Shown: positions 18,451 to 28,358 of the stretch, in pieces
Numbering within the stretch: the stretch's first letter is position 1
Layout of the letters: every line of letters begins with the position of its first letter
NCBI RefSeq assembly: GCF_023721815.1
Contig: NZ_JAMDLI010000003.1
Span: 1-64,000, forward strand
Length of the DNA: 64,000 nucleotides
Source: Pleomorphomonas sp. JP5
GTDB taxonomy: Bacteria > Pseudomonadota > Alphaproteobacteria > Rhizobiales > Pleomorphomonadaceae
Direction of reading: 5' to 3'
Notes under the pieces: generated by a model
What the model saw: only the letters and a program-made list of their open reading frames with translations
What the model was told of the DNA's origin: nothing
Databases searched by the model: none
Program-made: the position numbers and the translations under genes

Positions 18451-19533
18451 GTGACACAAATGAAGTCGAGCCGTCCTCGTCTCGCCGTCCTGTTCGGCGG
18501 TCGGTCCACCGAACACGAGGTGTCGGTGATGTCTGCCGTGAACGTGCTCGGGGCGATCGATCCCGATCACTTCGAGGCGGTGCCGATCTACGTCGACCGC
18601 GAGGGCGCATGGCGCCTCAGCAGCTTCGAAAATGGCAAGCTCGCCCGTCCGGAGAGTGGCCCGCAGCTGTCGCTGTTGCCGGGCGGTGGCGGCCGGCTGG
18701 TCGTCATCGATGGTGACGCGGACGTTCGGCCCATCGACCTCCTCTATCCGCTCATCCACGGCCAGAACGGCGAGGATGGCTCGCTGCAGGGCCTTGCTCG
18801 CGTGGCGCGTCTGCCGCTGGTCGGATGCGACACGCTCGGCTCCGCGACGACGCTCGACAAGGACGTCGCCAAGCGCCTCTTGCGCGACGCCGGTCTGCCG
18901 GTGGCTAGGTCGGCAACGATCCGGCGCGGTGATGTTCCGGCCTTTGACACGCTCGCCCGCGAACTCGGTCTACCGCTGTTCGTCAAGCCGGCGTCGCAGG
19001 GGTCGTCGGTCGGTGTCAGCAAGGTGACGAGCGCCGATGACTACGCGGCGGCGGTGGCCACCGGGTTCAAATACGATCGCAAGCTGCTCGCCGAGGAGTT
19101 CATAAGCGGCCGCGAGATCGAGTGCGCCGTGCTTGAGGACGACGACGGTACGCTTTTCGTTTCGCGGCCGGGCGAGATCGCGCCGGCTGAGAAGCACGGC
19201 TTCTACAGCTACGACGCCAAATACGTCGACAAGGATGGCGCAGCGCTGATGGTGCCGGCCGCCCTGCCGGAGGATATCGAGCGGGAGCTGCGACAGGCCG
19301 CGGCAACCGCCTTCCGCGCCGCTGGCTGCGACGGTTACGCCCGCGTCGACTTCTTCGTCTGCGCCGACGGTCGTTTCGTCCTCAACGAGATCAACACCAT
19401 TCCCGGCTGTACCGACATCAGCATGTATCCGATGGCCATGGCGGCAAGCGGCAGGCCGATGCGCCTCGTCATCGATTGCCTCGTGCGGCAGGCGTTCGCC
19501 CGCCATGCCGAGGCTGATCTGCTCGGCGCCTGA
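18451..19533 (+). CDS. ddl: D-alanine-D-alanine ligase (DdlA-like)
   Basis: A 360-residue ATP-grasp ligase joining two D-alanines for peptidoglycan. LFGGRSTEHEVSVMSA (about 15-30), the ATP-grasp KPASQGSSVGVSKV (about 180-193) and the metal-binding NEINTIPGCTDISMYP (about 310-325) are present. The length and EHEVS motif fit the longer DdlA group rather than the DdlB of the mur cluster, so this is probably a second Ddl. GTG 18451 has AGGGG six bases upstream; ATG 18460 is an alternative. It is oddly placed between the two halves of a TRAP transporter locus. Confidence 0.92.
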   Translation: MTQMKSSRPRLAVLFGGRSTEHEVSVMSAVNVLGAIDPDHFEAVPIYVDREGAWRLSSFENGKLARPESGPQLSLLPGGGGRLVVIDGDADVRPIDLLYPLIHGQNGEDGSLQGLARVARLPLVGCDTLGSATTLDKDVAKRLLRDAGLPVARSATIRRGDVPAFDTLARELGLPLFVKPASQGSSVGVSKVTSADDYAAAVATGFKYDRKLLAEEFISGREIECAVLEDDDGTLFVSRPGEIAPAEKHGFYSYDAKYVDKDGAALMVPAALPEDIERELRQAAATAFRAAGCDGYARVDFFVCADGRFVLNEINTIPGCTDISMYPMAMAASGRPMRLVIDCLVRQAFARHAEADLLGA

Positions 19534-19538
19534 TCAAA

Positions 19539-19574
19539 TGAAAACCGCCCGGCCCCTCAAGAGGGACCGGGCGG
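19539..19574 (-). terminator. Rho-independent terminator of the TRAP binding-protein gene
   Basis: Stem CCGCCCGG/CCGGGCGG (19545-19574) extended by CCCTC/GAGGG-type pairs; read on the minus strand it ends in TTTT. It lies between the converging ddl and dctP genes. Confidence 0.8.
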
Positions 19575-19601
19575 CGCATCGTGCCGGAGCCGTTCCGCCG
19601 G

Positions 19602-20768
<1,167 letters not shown>

Positions 20769-20838
20769 TCAAAATCGCCGGCTCGATCCGCGAGCAGACC
20801 AGGCCGACACGGCGGGCATTAAAAGCGGAAAAACCAGC

Positions 20839-20892
20839 ATTGCGCAATTAGGTGATGCTCCAATCCTGCAAACTTTTCCGAAAGTTGCGCAA
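20839..20892. promoter_or_regulatory. Paired TTGCGCAA palindromes in the dctP / PuuD-like divergent region
   Basis: Two copies of the 8-bp palindrome TTGCGCAA, at 20840-20847 (extended to ATTGCGCAAT) and 20885-20892, centres 45 bases apart. They lie between two divergent genes and could be operators for a shared regulator. Confidence 0.4.
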
Positions 20893-20998
20893 AATCGTCG
20901 TGGCGTCGCCAAAAGCAGTCCGCGCCCAAAGAATGGTCTTCCAGCCCGTCCGGCGGATCGGCTAACAAGAAGGCGGTTTCATCGCTCCGGATTCAGTC

Positions 20999-21745
20999 AT
21001 GACCACTCCCGTCGTTCTCTTCACCGCCGACTCCCGTGACTTCGACGGCTACACTTGGCACTGCGCGCCCACCACCTATCTCGAGGCGGTACTGGCGGTG
21101 TCCGGCGGCATGCCGCTGATCCTCTCGGCCTTCGGACCACGCCTCGATCTCGACGCCGTGCTCGACCGGGTCGACGGCGTCGTCGCGACGGGCTCGAAGA
21201 GCAACGTTCATCCCTCGCATTATGGCGTCACGGCTACCGAGGCGATGGGGCCCTATGACGAGGTGCGCGACGCCACAAGTCTGCCGCTGATCCGGCGCGC
21301 CATCGAGCGAGGCATCCCGCTGCTCTGCATCTGTCGCGGTTTGCAGGAGCTCAATGTGGCCCTGGGCGGTACGCTTGCCTCTGACGTGCAGGACCTGCCC
21401 GATCGCATGGACCACCGTCATCCCGACGTGCCCGACATGGATGGCAAGTTCGCCATCCGTCACGGCGTGACGATCGCCGCGGGTGGCTGTCTCGGCCGGA
21501 TCGTCGACGAGGAGATCCAGGTCAACTCTCTGCACCGGCAGGCTGTGGCGCGTCTGTCCGATCGGCTTGCCGTCGAGGCGACGGCGCCGGACGGAACCAT
21601 AGAGGCGGTCTCGGTGAAGGGGGCGGCCGGCTTCACTCTGGGCGTCCAGTGGCACCCCGAATACTGGGCGACCACCGACGGTCCGTCGAAGGCCATTCTG
21701 CAAGCCTTCGGAGCGGCGATCGCCGCCGAGGCCGCCAAGCGCTGA
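20999..21745 (+). CDS. Class I glutamine amidotransferase-like hydrolase (PuuD family)
   Basis: A 248-residue member of the peptidase C26 / gamma-glutamyl-GABA hydrolase family. The catalytic cysteine is in LLCICRGLQELNVALGG (about residue 105) and the His-Glu pair in GVQWHPEYW (about 220). PuuD cleaves gamma-glutamyl-GABA in putrescine breakdown; other family members cleave other gamma-glutamyl amides, and no other puu gene is close, so the exact substrate is open. The ribosome site before ATG 20999 is weak. It converges on the NicO-type exporter. Confidence 0.85.
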   Translation: MTTPVVLFTADSRDFDGYTWHCAPTTYLEAVLAVSGGMPLILSAFGPRLDLDAVLDRVDGVVATGSKSNVHPSHYGVTATEAMGPYDEVRDATSLPLIRRAIERGIPLLCICRGLQELNVALGGTLASDVQDLPDRMDHRHPDVPDMDGKFAIRHGVTIAAGGCLGRIVDEEIQVNSLHRQAVARLSDRLAVEATAPDGTIEAVSVKGAAGFTLGVQWHPEYWATTDGPSKAILQAFGAAIAAEAAKR

Positions 21746-21760
21746 CGCGCCGACGACCTC

Positions 21761-22825
21761 TCAGCCCCAGAGCGAGGCGCCGAACATCAGAAGGCCGAAC
21801 ATCAGAACGGCGATCGCGGCGCCTGCCTCGACGAGGGTGTGAAGATGGCGGGCCGTTTCTCCACCTCCGGCGGCGGCGATGCGGACGGCAAGTCCGCGCG
21901 TCGTGACGGCGGCGAGCGTCAGAAGCGCGACGGTGAGGCCGGTGCCGAGCGCCATCGTGAATGCCGACGCTATGCCGGCGATCAACAGGCCCTGGCTGAG
22001 GGCGAAGACCAGCACGATCAGCGCGCCCGTGCAGGGCCGGAGGCCGACGGCTACCACGGCCGACCACGCCTTCTTCCAGTCGAGGCGGCCGGAGGCGACT
22101 TCCGGTGGCGGCGCGTGGATGTGGCCGCAGGTCTCGTCGTGAATGTGTCGGGCGGGCTTCAGGCCGAGCCGATGCTCATGGCCACAGCCGTCGACATCCC
22201 CGGTGGCCGCGCCGAAGCTGGTGACGACGACGACCGGTGGCCCGCCCACGGTCACTGCCACCGGCGCGTAGCGTTCGGCAAACCAGCGGGCGAGTGGACG
22301 GACGATCTTGCGCCAGACCAGCCAGAGGCCGAGCAAGACGATCAGCGCGAAGGAGCCGGTTTCGAGCAAGGCGGCCGCGCGCGTCATGGCGATCGAGGTG
22401 GCTCCGAGAAGCACGGCGGCGACCAAGACGATGACCACCGCCGTCACCGCCTGTGCGAGCGCGGAGACGAAGGCGAGGATAGCGCCGTTCCGGGCCGTCT
22501 CCCTGTTGGCGAGGACATAGGTGGAGATCACGGCCTTGCCGTGGCCCGGCCCGACCGCGTGCAGCACGCCGTAGAGAAACGACAGCGCCATCAGCCAGGC
22601 GCCGGCGTTGCCATTGGCCTTCATGGCGGTCAGCGTCGCCGTGAGGTCGCGGTAGAACCCGGCTTGCCAGACGGCGATGGTGCGGAAAAGGCCAGGGAGG
22701 AGGCCGCCGCCGCTGGCGGCCGGTTCCGGCAGGCCGACGCCGAACGGTCCGGTCGACGCGAACACCGGCGTGGCGGCGAGGAGCAGTATGGCGGCAAGGG
22801 CGAGGCGGCGGGCGGTCAGGGACAT
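21761..22825 (-). CDS. NicO/RcnA-type nickel/cobalt exporter
   Basis: A 354-residue membrane protein with an N-terminal signal-like helix and about six membrane segments. The family motif LHAVGPGHGKAVISTY is near residue 85 and GLRPCTGALIVLVFA near 265. Between them lies a histidine-rich loop (HEHRLGLKPARHIHDETCGHIHAP) probably binding metal. NicO/RcnA proteins export Ni2+ or Co2+; others supply metal to enzymes. It overlaps the upstream DUF1007 gene by 10 bases, so the two are co-translated. Start ATG 22825. Confidence 0.88.
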   Translation of the reverse strand: MSLTARRLALAAILLLAATPVFASTGPFGVGLPEPAASGGGLLPGLFRTIAVWQAGFYRDLTATLTAMKANGNAGAWLMALSFLYGVLHAVGPGHGKAVISTYVLANRETARNGAILAFVSALAQAVTAVVIVLVAAVLLGATSIAMTRAAALLETGSFALIVLLGLWLVWRKIVRPLARWFAERYAPVAVTVGGPPVVVVTSFGAATGDVDGCGHEHRLGLKPARHIHDETCGHIHAPPPEVASGRLDWKKAWSAVVAVGLRPCTGALIVLVFALSQGLLIAGIASAFTMALGTGLTVALLTLAAVTTRGLAVRIAAAGGGETARHLHTLVEAGAAIAVLMFGLLMFGASLWG

Positions 22826-23484
22826 GCGATGTCGGCCCCGTTGGTCTGGCCTTCGGTCAGAAGCTGCAAGGCCGGCGGCAGTTCGCGCTGGTCGGCTGGC
22901 ACGGCGGCCAGGACGGCGGCGGTGGCCGGGTCCATGTCGGGCGGCCGGAAGGTCTTGGCGGCGCAGGCCTTGGGGGCGCCGTCGAGGACGATCGGTCCGT
23001 CCTTGTCGTCGATCATGCGGAAGGCGACGAACAAGGTGGGGTCGTAGATCTCCAGCCGGACCGGCCCGGTGGTCTTGACCGGGGCCTTGGTCGGCAGGGT
23101 GAAGAACAGGATGAGGCGACCGTCGACGTCCTGCAGCCAGTATTCGGTGGGTTTGCCGAAATCGATGTCCTCGCCGTCGGCCGTGATGAAGGTGAAGTAG
23201 GCGTAATCCTTCAACGAGTCGACGTTGACGTCGGCGAGCGGCTTCAGCTCGTCCACGCTGAGCTTGCCGTCGCCATTGGTGTCGAGGCCCTGGCTGGCAA
23301 AGGCCGAGTAGGCGTCGTCGAAACGCCAGATGTTGCGGATGGCGGTAATCTCGCCCTTGTCGTTGAACACCACCTCGGCCTTGGCATCGACCCAGACATG
23401 CGGATGAGCAAACGCAGGCGCGGCGGAAAAGGCCGCGGCGAGCGCTGCGGCGAATGCAATCGTCTTCTTGATCACGAGCGGCAT
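22816..23484 (-). CDS. DUF1007 periplasmic protein with an EF-hand-like loop
   Basis: A 222-residue secreted protein: signal peptide MPLVIKKTIAFAAALAAAFSAAPAFA, then HPHVWVDAKAEVVF, the DUF1007 hallmark. DUF1007 genes are normally paired with NicO-type exporters and are thought to act as the periplasmic partner in metal transport. Near residues 65-77 the sequence DTNGDGKLSVDEL matches a canonical EF-hand calcium loop. The ATG at 23484 starts the signal peptide; an upstream in-frame ATG (23535) would bury it. Its stop overlaps the exporter start. Confidence 0.85.
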   Translation of the reverse strand: MPLVIKKTIAFAAALAAAFSAAPAFAHPHVWVDAKAEVVFNDKGEITAIRNIWRFDDAYSAFASQGLDTNGDGKLSVDELKPLADVNVDSLKDYAYFTFITADGEDIDFGKPTEYWLQDVDGRLILFFTLPTKAPVKTTGPVRLEIYDPTLFVAFRMIDDKDGPIVLDGAPKACAAKTFRPPDMDPATAAVLAAVPADQRELPPALQLLTEGQTNGADIACP

Positions 23485-23551
23485 CCGTGGCGATGGCGAC
23501 GACAGTCGACACCTAAGGCGAGACATCGCTGCCAAACAAGGCGGGACGATG

Positions 23552-24496
23552 TCAACCCGGCTCGTCGGCTACCGCCTCCGGGCTCGTGGGGCCGTCGCTG
23601 CATCCCTCGCCGTTTTTCTGGAACCAGTCTGCCATGAAGTCGACGAAGGCGCGGATCTTGGCGGAGAGGTGCCGGCGATGCGGATAGACGACATAGATGT
23701 TGGCCGCGCCCAGCTCGAAATCGGAGAGCACGATCTTGAGACGGCCCGCCTCGATGTCGTCCTCCACCATCTTGTAGGGAACCGAACCGAAGCCCAGGCC
23801 GGCGAGCGCAGCGAGCCGCACGGCCGATGGCGAGTTCACCTCGACGCGGCCAGACACCGAAACCGTTTGTCGCACGCCGTCAACGAGGAAGCGCCAGTTG
23901 AAGCGGTTGCGCAGGTTGGAATCGATGATGCAGGGCAGCCGCGTCAGGTCTTCCGGGGTGGTGGGCAGCCCGTGGATCTCGGCCACGTCGGGGCGGACCA
24001 CCGTCGCGAAGCGGTAGTCGGCAAGCTTGCGGGCGATCAGGCTGGAATCGGAGAGCTCGCTGACGCGGATCGCGCAGTCGAAGCCCTCGTCGATCAGGTC
24101 GACGAAACGATCGTCCAGCCTGAGGTCGAGGCGAATGGCGGGATTGGCCGCCACGAAATCCATGATTGCCTTGCCGAGCATCGAATCGCCGAAGGTGCGT
24201 GGCGCTGCGACGCGCAGAAGGCCCGTGGGCTCGCCATGGCGCTCCCGGACCATGTCCTGCAGGTCGTCGACGCGTTGGAGAATCTCGCCCGCGTCGCGGA
24301 AATAGGCCTGCCCCAGTTCGGTCAGGGCGAGACGCCGCGTGGTACGGTTCATGAGACGGGCGCCCAACTCGTCTTCAAGCTCCTTCACGTATTTTGAAAT
24401 CAAGGCCTTGGATCGGCCGAGCTTTCGCGCCGCCGCGGAGAAACCGCCGGCTTCGACGACCTCCACGAAAGTGCGCATACGAGTGAATGTATCCAT
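23552..24496 (-). CDS. LysR-family transcriptional regulator
   Basis: A 314-residue regulator with an N-terminal winged helix (MDTFTRMRTFVEVVEAGGFS, AAARKLGRSKALISKYVKEL) and a LysR substrate-binding domain. RTTRRLALTELGQAYF and VSGRVEVNSPSAVRLAALAGLG place it in the common CrgA/DmlR-like subgroup. ATG 24496 matches the normal LysR start; the frame extends to 24619 without similarity. No target is obvious: the DUF1007 gene is downstream and co-directional, and the long odc leader is upstream and divergent. Confidence 0.9.
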   Translation of the reverse strand: MDTFTRMRTFVEVVEAGGFSAAARKLGRSKALISKYVKELEDELGARLMNRTTRRLALTELGQAYFRDAGEILQRVDDLQDMVRERHGEPTGLLRVAAPRTFGDSMLGKAIMDFVAANPAIRLDLRLDDRFVDLIDEGFDCAIRVSELSDSSLIARKLADYRFATVVRPDVAEIHGLPTTPEDLTRLPCIIDSNLRNRFNWRFLVDGVRQTVSVSGRVEVNSPSAVRLAALAGLGFGSVPYKMVEDDIEAGRLKIVLSDFELGAANIYVVYPHRRHLSAKIRAFVDFMADWFQKNGEGCSDGPTSPEAVADEPG

Positions 24497-25144
24497 TATC
24501 CGCCGCCAGTTTGAGGACAATCCGCCATTCGACGACGTCGCGCGTGCGGTTCCGTGGCCTCCGGAACGCCCGCGCGCTGACGAAAGCGCTTTAGGGCCGA
24601 CCATGTGACGGCCCAGCAATCGGCCTGCCGGCAGTCGCGCCCGTTAACTCTAATGACCTGAAGTCAATGACTTTCGTCAATATGAAAAATCGGGTCTCCG
24701 TCGCAGAATCATGCGATTTTCTGCTTTTATACGTATAGTTTACCCTGAGTGGACAATCGAATTCTTCCCGCTGAACTAATGCCGCTTGGGTAGCGCCGTT
24801 TGGACTTGTCGATGGCGGTGAGGGAAACGCCCGCCGACCTGGGTGTCGCAGCGGGGGCACATCACATGAAAATGTCGTCACAAACGGATTTTCGAAACGC
24901 AAGGTCTTGCAGAAGGGGGCGACGCAGAGTACATGCGTCATTGCCCAATTTCGCACGTGCCTGTGGTTGCGTGCCGGTTTCGCTAGGGCCGCTAACGGCG
25001 GTTCCGGCGAGGGCAACCGGTGACCGGAGTTAAACCGGGTCTAAGCTGCTTCTCAAGCGGCGGACGCGACTTAAAGCAACGACGTAGAGGGCTTTTTTGG
25101 TCTCTGCCGGCGCTCCAAACGTTGGCGTTACTGAAGAGGCACTA
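24497..25144. other. Gene-free, partly AT-rich stretch upstream of the odc leader
   Basis: No convincing gene on either strand. It contains a local AT-rich patch (about 24650-24770) with a perfect TATACGTATA palindrome (24728-24737), which may be promoters for the divergent LysR gene or for the odc leader transcript. The remainder shows no pattern I can interpret. Confidence 0.5.
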
Positions 25145-25388
25145 CATCCTTGCCGGACGTGCGGACTGGAGCAATCCGTCCAATCAAAGGCTGCACGACC
25201 AAGGGTCTCGACCGCATGGCGCATCTTCGCCGAGGCGCCGAGATTTCAAGGTCGCACTGATATCCGCCGTCTTCCGGTAACGGGAGGCGATGAGGAAGCA
25301 TTTGCTCGCGTGTACCGGGTCCACACCGGTCGCGGAGAAGGATTTGCTCACCCTCGAAGAAGACTTTGGACGACGGAGCTCCAGGGCC
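25145..25388 (+). ncRNA. Candidate speF-type structured leader of ornithine decarboxylase
   Basis: The odc ATG is preceded by a long non-coding leader with several stem-loops: 25163-25181 (GGAC-t-GGA/TCCGTCC, loop GCAA), 25271-25286 (CTTCCG/CGGGAG, loop GTAA) and 25305-25337 (CTCGCG...ACCGG/CCGGT...CGCGGAG). Just before the gene, GGAGCTCC (25375-25382) is self-complementary and contains the ribosome site. A conserved RNA, speF, is known in front of alphaproteobacterial ornithine decarboxylase genes; position and shape agree. I cannot run a covariance model, so identity is inferred. Confidence 0.55.
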
Positions 25389-26534
25389 ATGACCGCGCGC
25401 ATTCTCGACTTCCTTGCCACCCGACGACCCGAAGGCCCCTGCCTTGTGGTCGACCTCGATGTCGTCCGCGACAATTTCAATGCCTTCCGCCACGCGCTGC
25501 CCGACACCCGCATCTATTACGCGGTGAAGGCCAATCCGGCGCCGGAAGTGCTGCAACTGCTCGCCGATCTCGGCTCGTCCTTCGACTGCGCCTCGATCCC
25601 GGAGGTCGAGATGGTGCTGGCCACCGGCGCCACGGTCGACCGCATTTCCTTCGGCAACACCATCAAGAAGGAACGGGACATTGCCCGCGCTCTCGAGCTC
25701 GGCGTCGACCTGTTCGCCGTCGACTGCGAGGCCGAGGTCGACAAGATCGTTCGCCAGGCGGAAACCACCGGCAAGGCCGGTGTCCGGGTGTTCTGCCGCA
25801 TCCTCTGCGACGGAGCCGGCGCCGAGTGGCCGCTGAGCCGCAAGTTCGGCTGCGATCCGTCGATGGCCTCCGAAGTTCTCGAGCATGCCCATCGTTCCGG
25901 GCTCACCGCCTACGGCATCTCCTTCCATGTCGGTTCGCAGCAGGGCAACCTCGATGCTTGGGACGGCGCGCTGTCGTCGGCCGCCTCCATCTTTGCCGAG
26001 CTGGCCGAGCGCGGCATTCAGCTGAAGATGGTCAACCTCGGTGGCGGCTTTCCGACGCGCTATCTCAAGGACGTGCCGGCGACCGAGGCCTACGGCCGTT
26101 CGATCGACGAAGCGGTGCGGCGTCACTTCGGCAACCACGTCCCGGAGACGATCATCGAGCCGGGGCGCGGCATGGTCGGCGGCGCCGGCCTGATCAAGGC
26201 CGAAGTGGTCCTGATCTCCAAGAAGAGCCGCGACGACGATCAGCGCTGGGTCTACCTCGACATCGGCAAGTTCGGCGGTCTCGCCGAAACGATGGACGAG
26301 GCGATTCGCTATCCGATCCGCACCCGTCACGACGGCTCCGCCACGGCGCCCTGCGTGCTGGCCGGACCGACCTGCGACAGCGCCGACGTGCTCTATGAGA
26401 AGGCGCCTTACGAGCTGCCCATCAGCCTGGAGATCGGCGACGAAGTGCTGATCGAAGGCACCGGCGCCTACACGACGACCTACTCGGCGGTGGCCTTCAA
26501 CGGCTTTTCGCCGCTCAAGTCCTACGTGATCTGA
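25389..26534 (+). CDS. odc: Ornithine decarboxylase (PLP fold III), rhizobial type
   Basis: A 381-residue PLP-dependent enzyme of the eukaryote-like/alanine-racemase-fold decarboxylases, converting ornithine (some homologues also lysine) to putrescine. The PLP lysine is in YAVKANPAPEVL (about residue 50), the glycine-rich loop is GGGFPTRYL (about 220), and the catalytic cysteine is in GPTCDSADVL (about 330). ATG 25389 gives MTARILDFLATRRPEGP, the usual start; frames open from 25290 run through the structured leader. Provides putrescine for homospermidine synthase. A GNAT gene follows. Confidence 0.93.
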   Translation: MTARILDFLATRRPEGPCLVVDLDVVRDNFNAFRHALPDTRIYYAVKANPAPEVLQLLADLGSSFDCASIPEVEMVLATGATVDRISFGNTIKKERDIARALELGVDLFAVDCEAEVDKIVRQAETTGKAGVRVFCRILCDGAGAEWPLSRKFGCDPSMASEVLEHAHRSGLTAYGISFHVGSQQGNLDAWDGALSSAASIFAELAERGIQLKMVNLGGGFPTRYLKDVPATEAYGRSIDEAVRRHFGNHVPETIIEPGRGMVGGAGLIKAEVVLISKKSRDDDQRWVYLDIGKFGGLAETMDEAIRYPIRTRHDGSATAPCVLAGPTCDSADVLYEKAPYELPISLEIGDEVLIEGTGAYTTTYSAVAFNGFSPLKSYVI

Positions 26535-26615
26535 CATCGCTCCGGGCGAGGTTCGTCCGGTTTCCATTGTGACTTCATCGCTCCGCCGGTCGCGGTGGGG
26601 GACGGGGTTGCCTCG

Positions 26616-27140
26616 ATGATCGCCTACACGACTGAACAGGCGGGTGACGTTTTCGCCCGCGAGACCTTGCTCGACCGTGCCTTCGGGCCCGGCCGGTTCC
26701 GCAAATCCTCGGAGAAAATTCGCTCGGGGCGTCTGCCCTCCGAGGGGTTGGCGCTGGTTGCCCGGGACGGCGATCGTCTCGTCGGAAGCGTCCGCCTGTG
26801 GGAGGCGGCGGCCGATCGGACGCCGCTGTTGCTGCTCGGGCCGCTCGCCGTCGACGACGCTTGCCGTGGCGCCGGCATCGGCGCCGCGCTCATGCGGCTC
26901 GCCATCGATCGGGCGCGAGCGCTCGGTCACGGCGTGGTCGTTCTGGTGGGCGACGAGCCCTACTATCGGCGTTTCGGTTTCTCGACGCGCGGCATGGACG
27001 AACTCGCCATGCCCGGTCCGTTCGAGCGCGCGCGCTTCCTCGGTCTCGAACTGGTTCCCGGCGCGCTCGAGGGTGCCTCCGGCGTGCTTCGGCCGACCGG
27101 CTGCCTTGCGCCCGTCGAGCCTGCGACGGTTGCAGCCTGA
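26616..27140 (+). CDS. GNAT N-acetyltransferase (YhbS-like)
   Basis: A 174-residue acetyltransferase: VGSVRLWEAA, LLLGPLAVDDACRGAGIGAALM with the acetyl-CoA loop R-x-x-G-I-G (about 92), and VVLVGDEPYYRRFGFS typical of YhbS-like proteins. ATG 26616 fits best; a GTG at 26595 would add seven residues. It lies 80 bases after odc on the same strand, so acetylation of a polyamine or amine is conceivable but unproven. Confidence 0.85.
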   Translation: MIAYTTEQAGDVFARETLLDRAFGPGRFRKSSEKIRSGRLPSEGLALVARDGDRLVGSVRLWEAAADRTPLLLLGPLAVDDACRGAGIGAALMRLAIDRARALGHGVVVLVGDEPYYRRFGFSTRGMDELAMPGPFERARFLGLELVPGALEGASGVLRPTGCLAPVEPATVAA

Positions 27141-27201
27141 TGTGGCGGCAGTCGCCGGTAGCGACTGCCTTTTCCTTGCCTTGAGCGCTGCCTTGAGCGC
27201 T

Positions 27202-27279
27202 GGCGGACCTTCAGCCCGTGGCTTTCGTGCGCTTCCTGTTCGGGTGTCGCTTGGCGCCGGAGGCCGCTTCTGCGGCTTC
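27202..27279. repeat. GC-rich palindromic repeat, copy C
   Basis: Matches copy B (9210-9286) along its length: GGCGGaCCTtCaGCCC, GGCTTTCGtGCgCTTC, CGCTTGGCGCCGGA and GCGGCTTC. It lies in the 27141-27361 gap between the acetyltransferase and SPFH genes. Confidence 0.7.
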
Positions 27280-27361
27280 AACATGTCCGTCCGTTCGTCC
27301 CGCCATTTGATATCCTCCCCGGAAATGCCTAGAGTCGCCTGACGTTGCCGGGGAGGTTCTC

Positions 27362-28345
27362 ATGGACGTGTTTCTGAGCGGTGGTGATATCGCTGTCATC
27401 GCGTTGGTTTTGTTCGCGATCATCGTTCTGTTCGCCGGCATCAAGCAGGTGCCGCAGGGCTACAACTGGACGGTCGAACGCTTCGGTCGCTATACTCGGA
27501 CACTTCAGCCCGGCCTCAACCTGATCATTCCCTTCTTCGACCGTATCGGCGCCAAGCTCAATCGCATGGAGCAGGTGCTCGACGTTCCGAGCCAGGAGAT
27601 CATCACCCGCGACAACGCCACCTGCACGGTCGATGGCGTCGCCTTCTACCAGGTGCTCGACGCGGCGCGCGCCGCCTACGAGGTGTCCAACCTGAAGATG
27701 GCGATCCTCAACATCACCATGACCAACATCCGTACGGTCATGGGCTCGATGGATCTCGACAACCTTCTTTCCAACCGCGACGAGATCAACGCGCGCCTGT
27801 TGCACGTGGTCGACGCGGCAACCGAGGCCTGGGGGGTCAAGATCACCCGCGTGGAGATCAAGGACATCAACCCACCGGCCGACCTCGTTGCGTCCATGGC
27901 CCGGCAGATGAAGGCGGAGCGCGAGAAGCGCGCCCAGATTCTCGAGGCCGAGGGTTTGCGTCAGTCGGCCATCCTGAAGGCCGAGGGCGAAAAGCAGGCC
28001 CAGGTTCTGCAGGCCGAAGGCCGGCGCGAAGCCGCCTTCCGCGACGCCGAGGCCCGCGAGCGTCTTGCCGAGGCGGAAGCCAAGGCCACGTCCATGGTGT
28101 CGGAGGCGGTGGCGAAGGGCGACGTGCAGGCGCTCAACTACTTCGTCGCCGACAAATACACGCAGGCGCTCGGCCAGTTCGCCCAGTCGCCCAACCAGAA
28201 GATCCTGATGCTGCCGGTCGAGGCGTCGGCGCTGATCGGCTCGCTCGGCGGCATCGCCGAACTGGCCCGCGCGGCCTTCTCTGGCGATGGGCCGCAGGAT
28301 GGAACGCCGCGCCGTCGCGGCGCCGTGCCGCCGGTCGGCGGCTGA
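27362..28345 (+). CDS. SPFH/Band 7 membrane protein (QmcA/stomatin-like)
   Basis: A 327-residue protein with one N-terminal membrane helix (about 8-28), an SPFH domain ([20 protein letters not shown], then [19 protein letters not shown]) and a coiled-coil rich in A/E/K (about 180-245). Such proteins oligomerise in the membrane and scaffold or protect other membrane proteins, often with FtsH. It is followed 13 bases later by an NfeD-family gene, the classic partner; the pair forms an operon. Start ATG 27362 follows GGGGAGG. Confidence 0.93.
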   Translation: MDVFLSGGDIAVIALVLFAIIVLFAGIKQVPQGYNWTVERFGRYTRTLQPGLNLIIPFFDRIGAKLNRMEQVLDVPSQEIITRDNATCTVDGVAFYQVLDAARAAYEVSNLKMAILNITMTNIRTVMGSMDLDNLLSNRDEINARLLHVVDAATEAWGVKITRVEIKDINPPADLVASMARQMKAEREKRAQILEAEGLRQSAILKAEGEKQAQVLQAEGRREAAFRDAEARERLAEAEAKATSMVSEAVAKGDVQALNYFVADKYTQALGQFAQSPNQKILMLPVEASALIGSLGGIAELARAAFSGDGPQDGTPRRRGAVPPVGG

Positions 28346-28358
28346 GGAACGCGCCATC

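Noticed and set aside
16342-18759. 805-codon open frame on the minus strand opposite dctM and ddl
   Set aside because: Composition dominated by R, H, E, D and Q with no domain pattern; it is the GC-skew shadow of the two plus-strand genes.
24591-25280. Small open frames in the LysR-odc gap
   Set aside because: Compositionally unlike proteins (proline, arginine and cysteine scattered), weak ribosome sites, and overlapping the structured leader.
25290-25388. N-terminal extension of ornithine decarboxylase from ATG 25290
   Set aside because: The extra 33 residues are encoded by the hairpin region, and the family starts at MTARILDF (25389).
25128-27284. 718-codon minus-strand frame opposite odc and the GNAT gene
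   Set aside because: No domain signature; the plus-strand proteins are clear family members.
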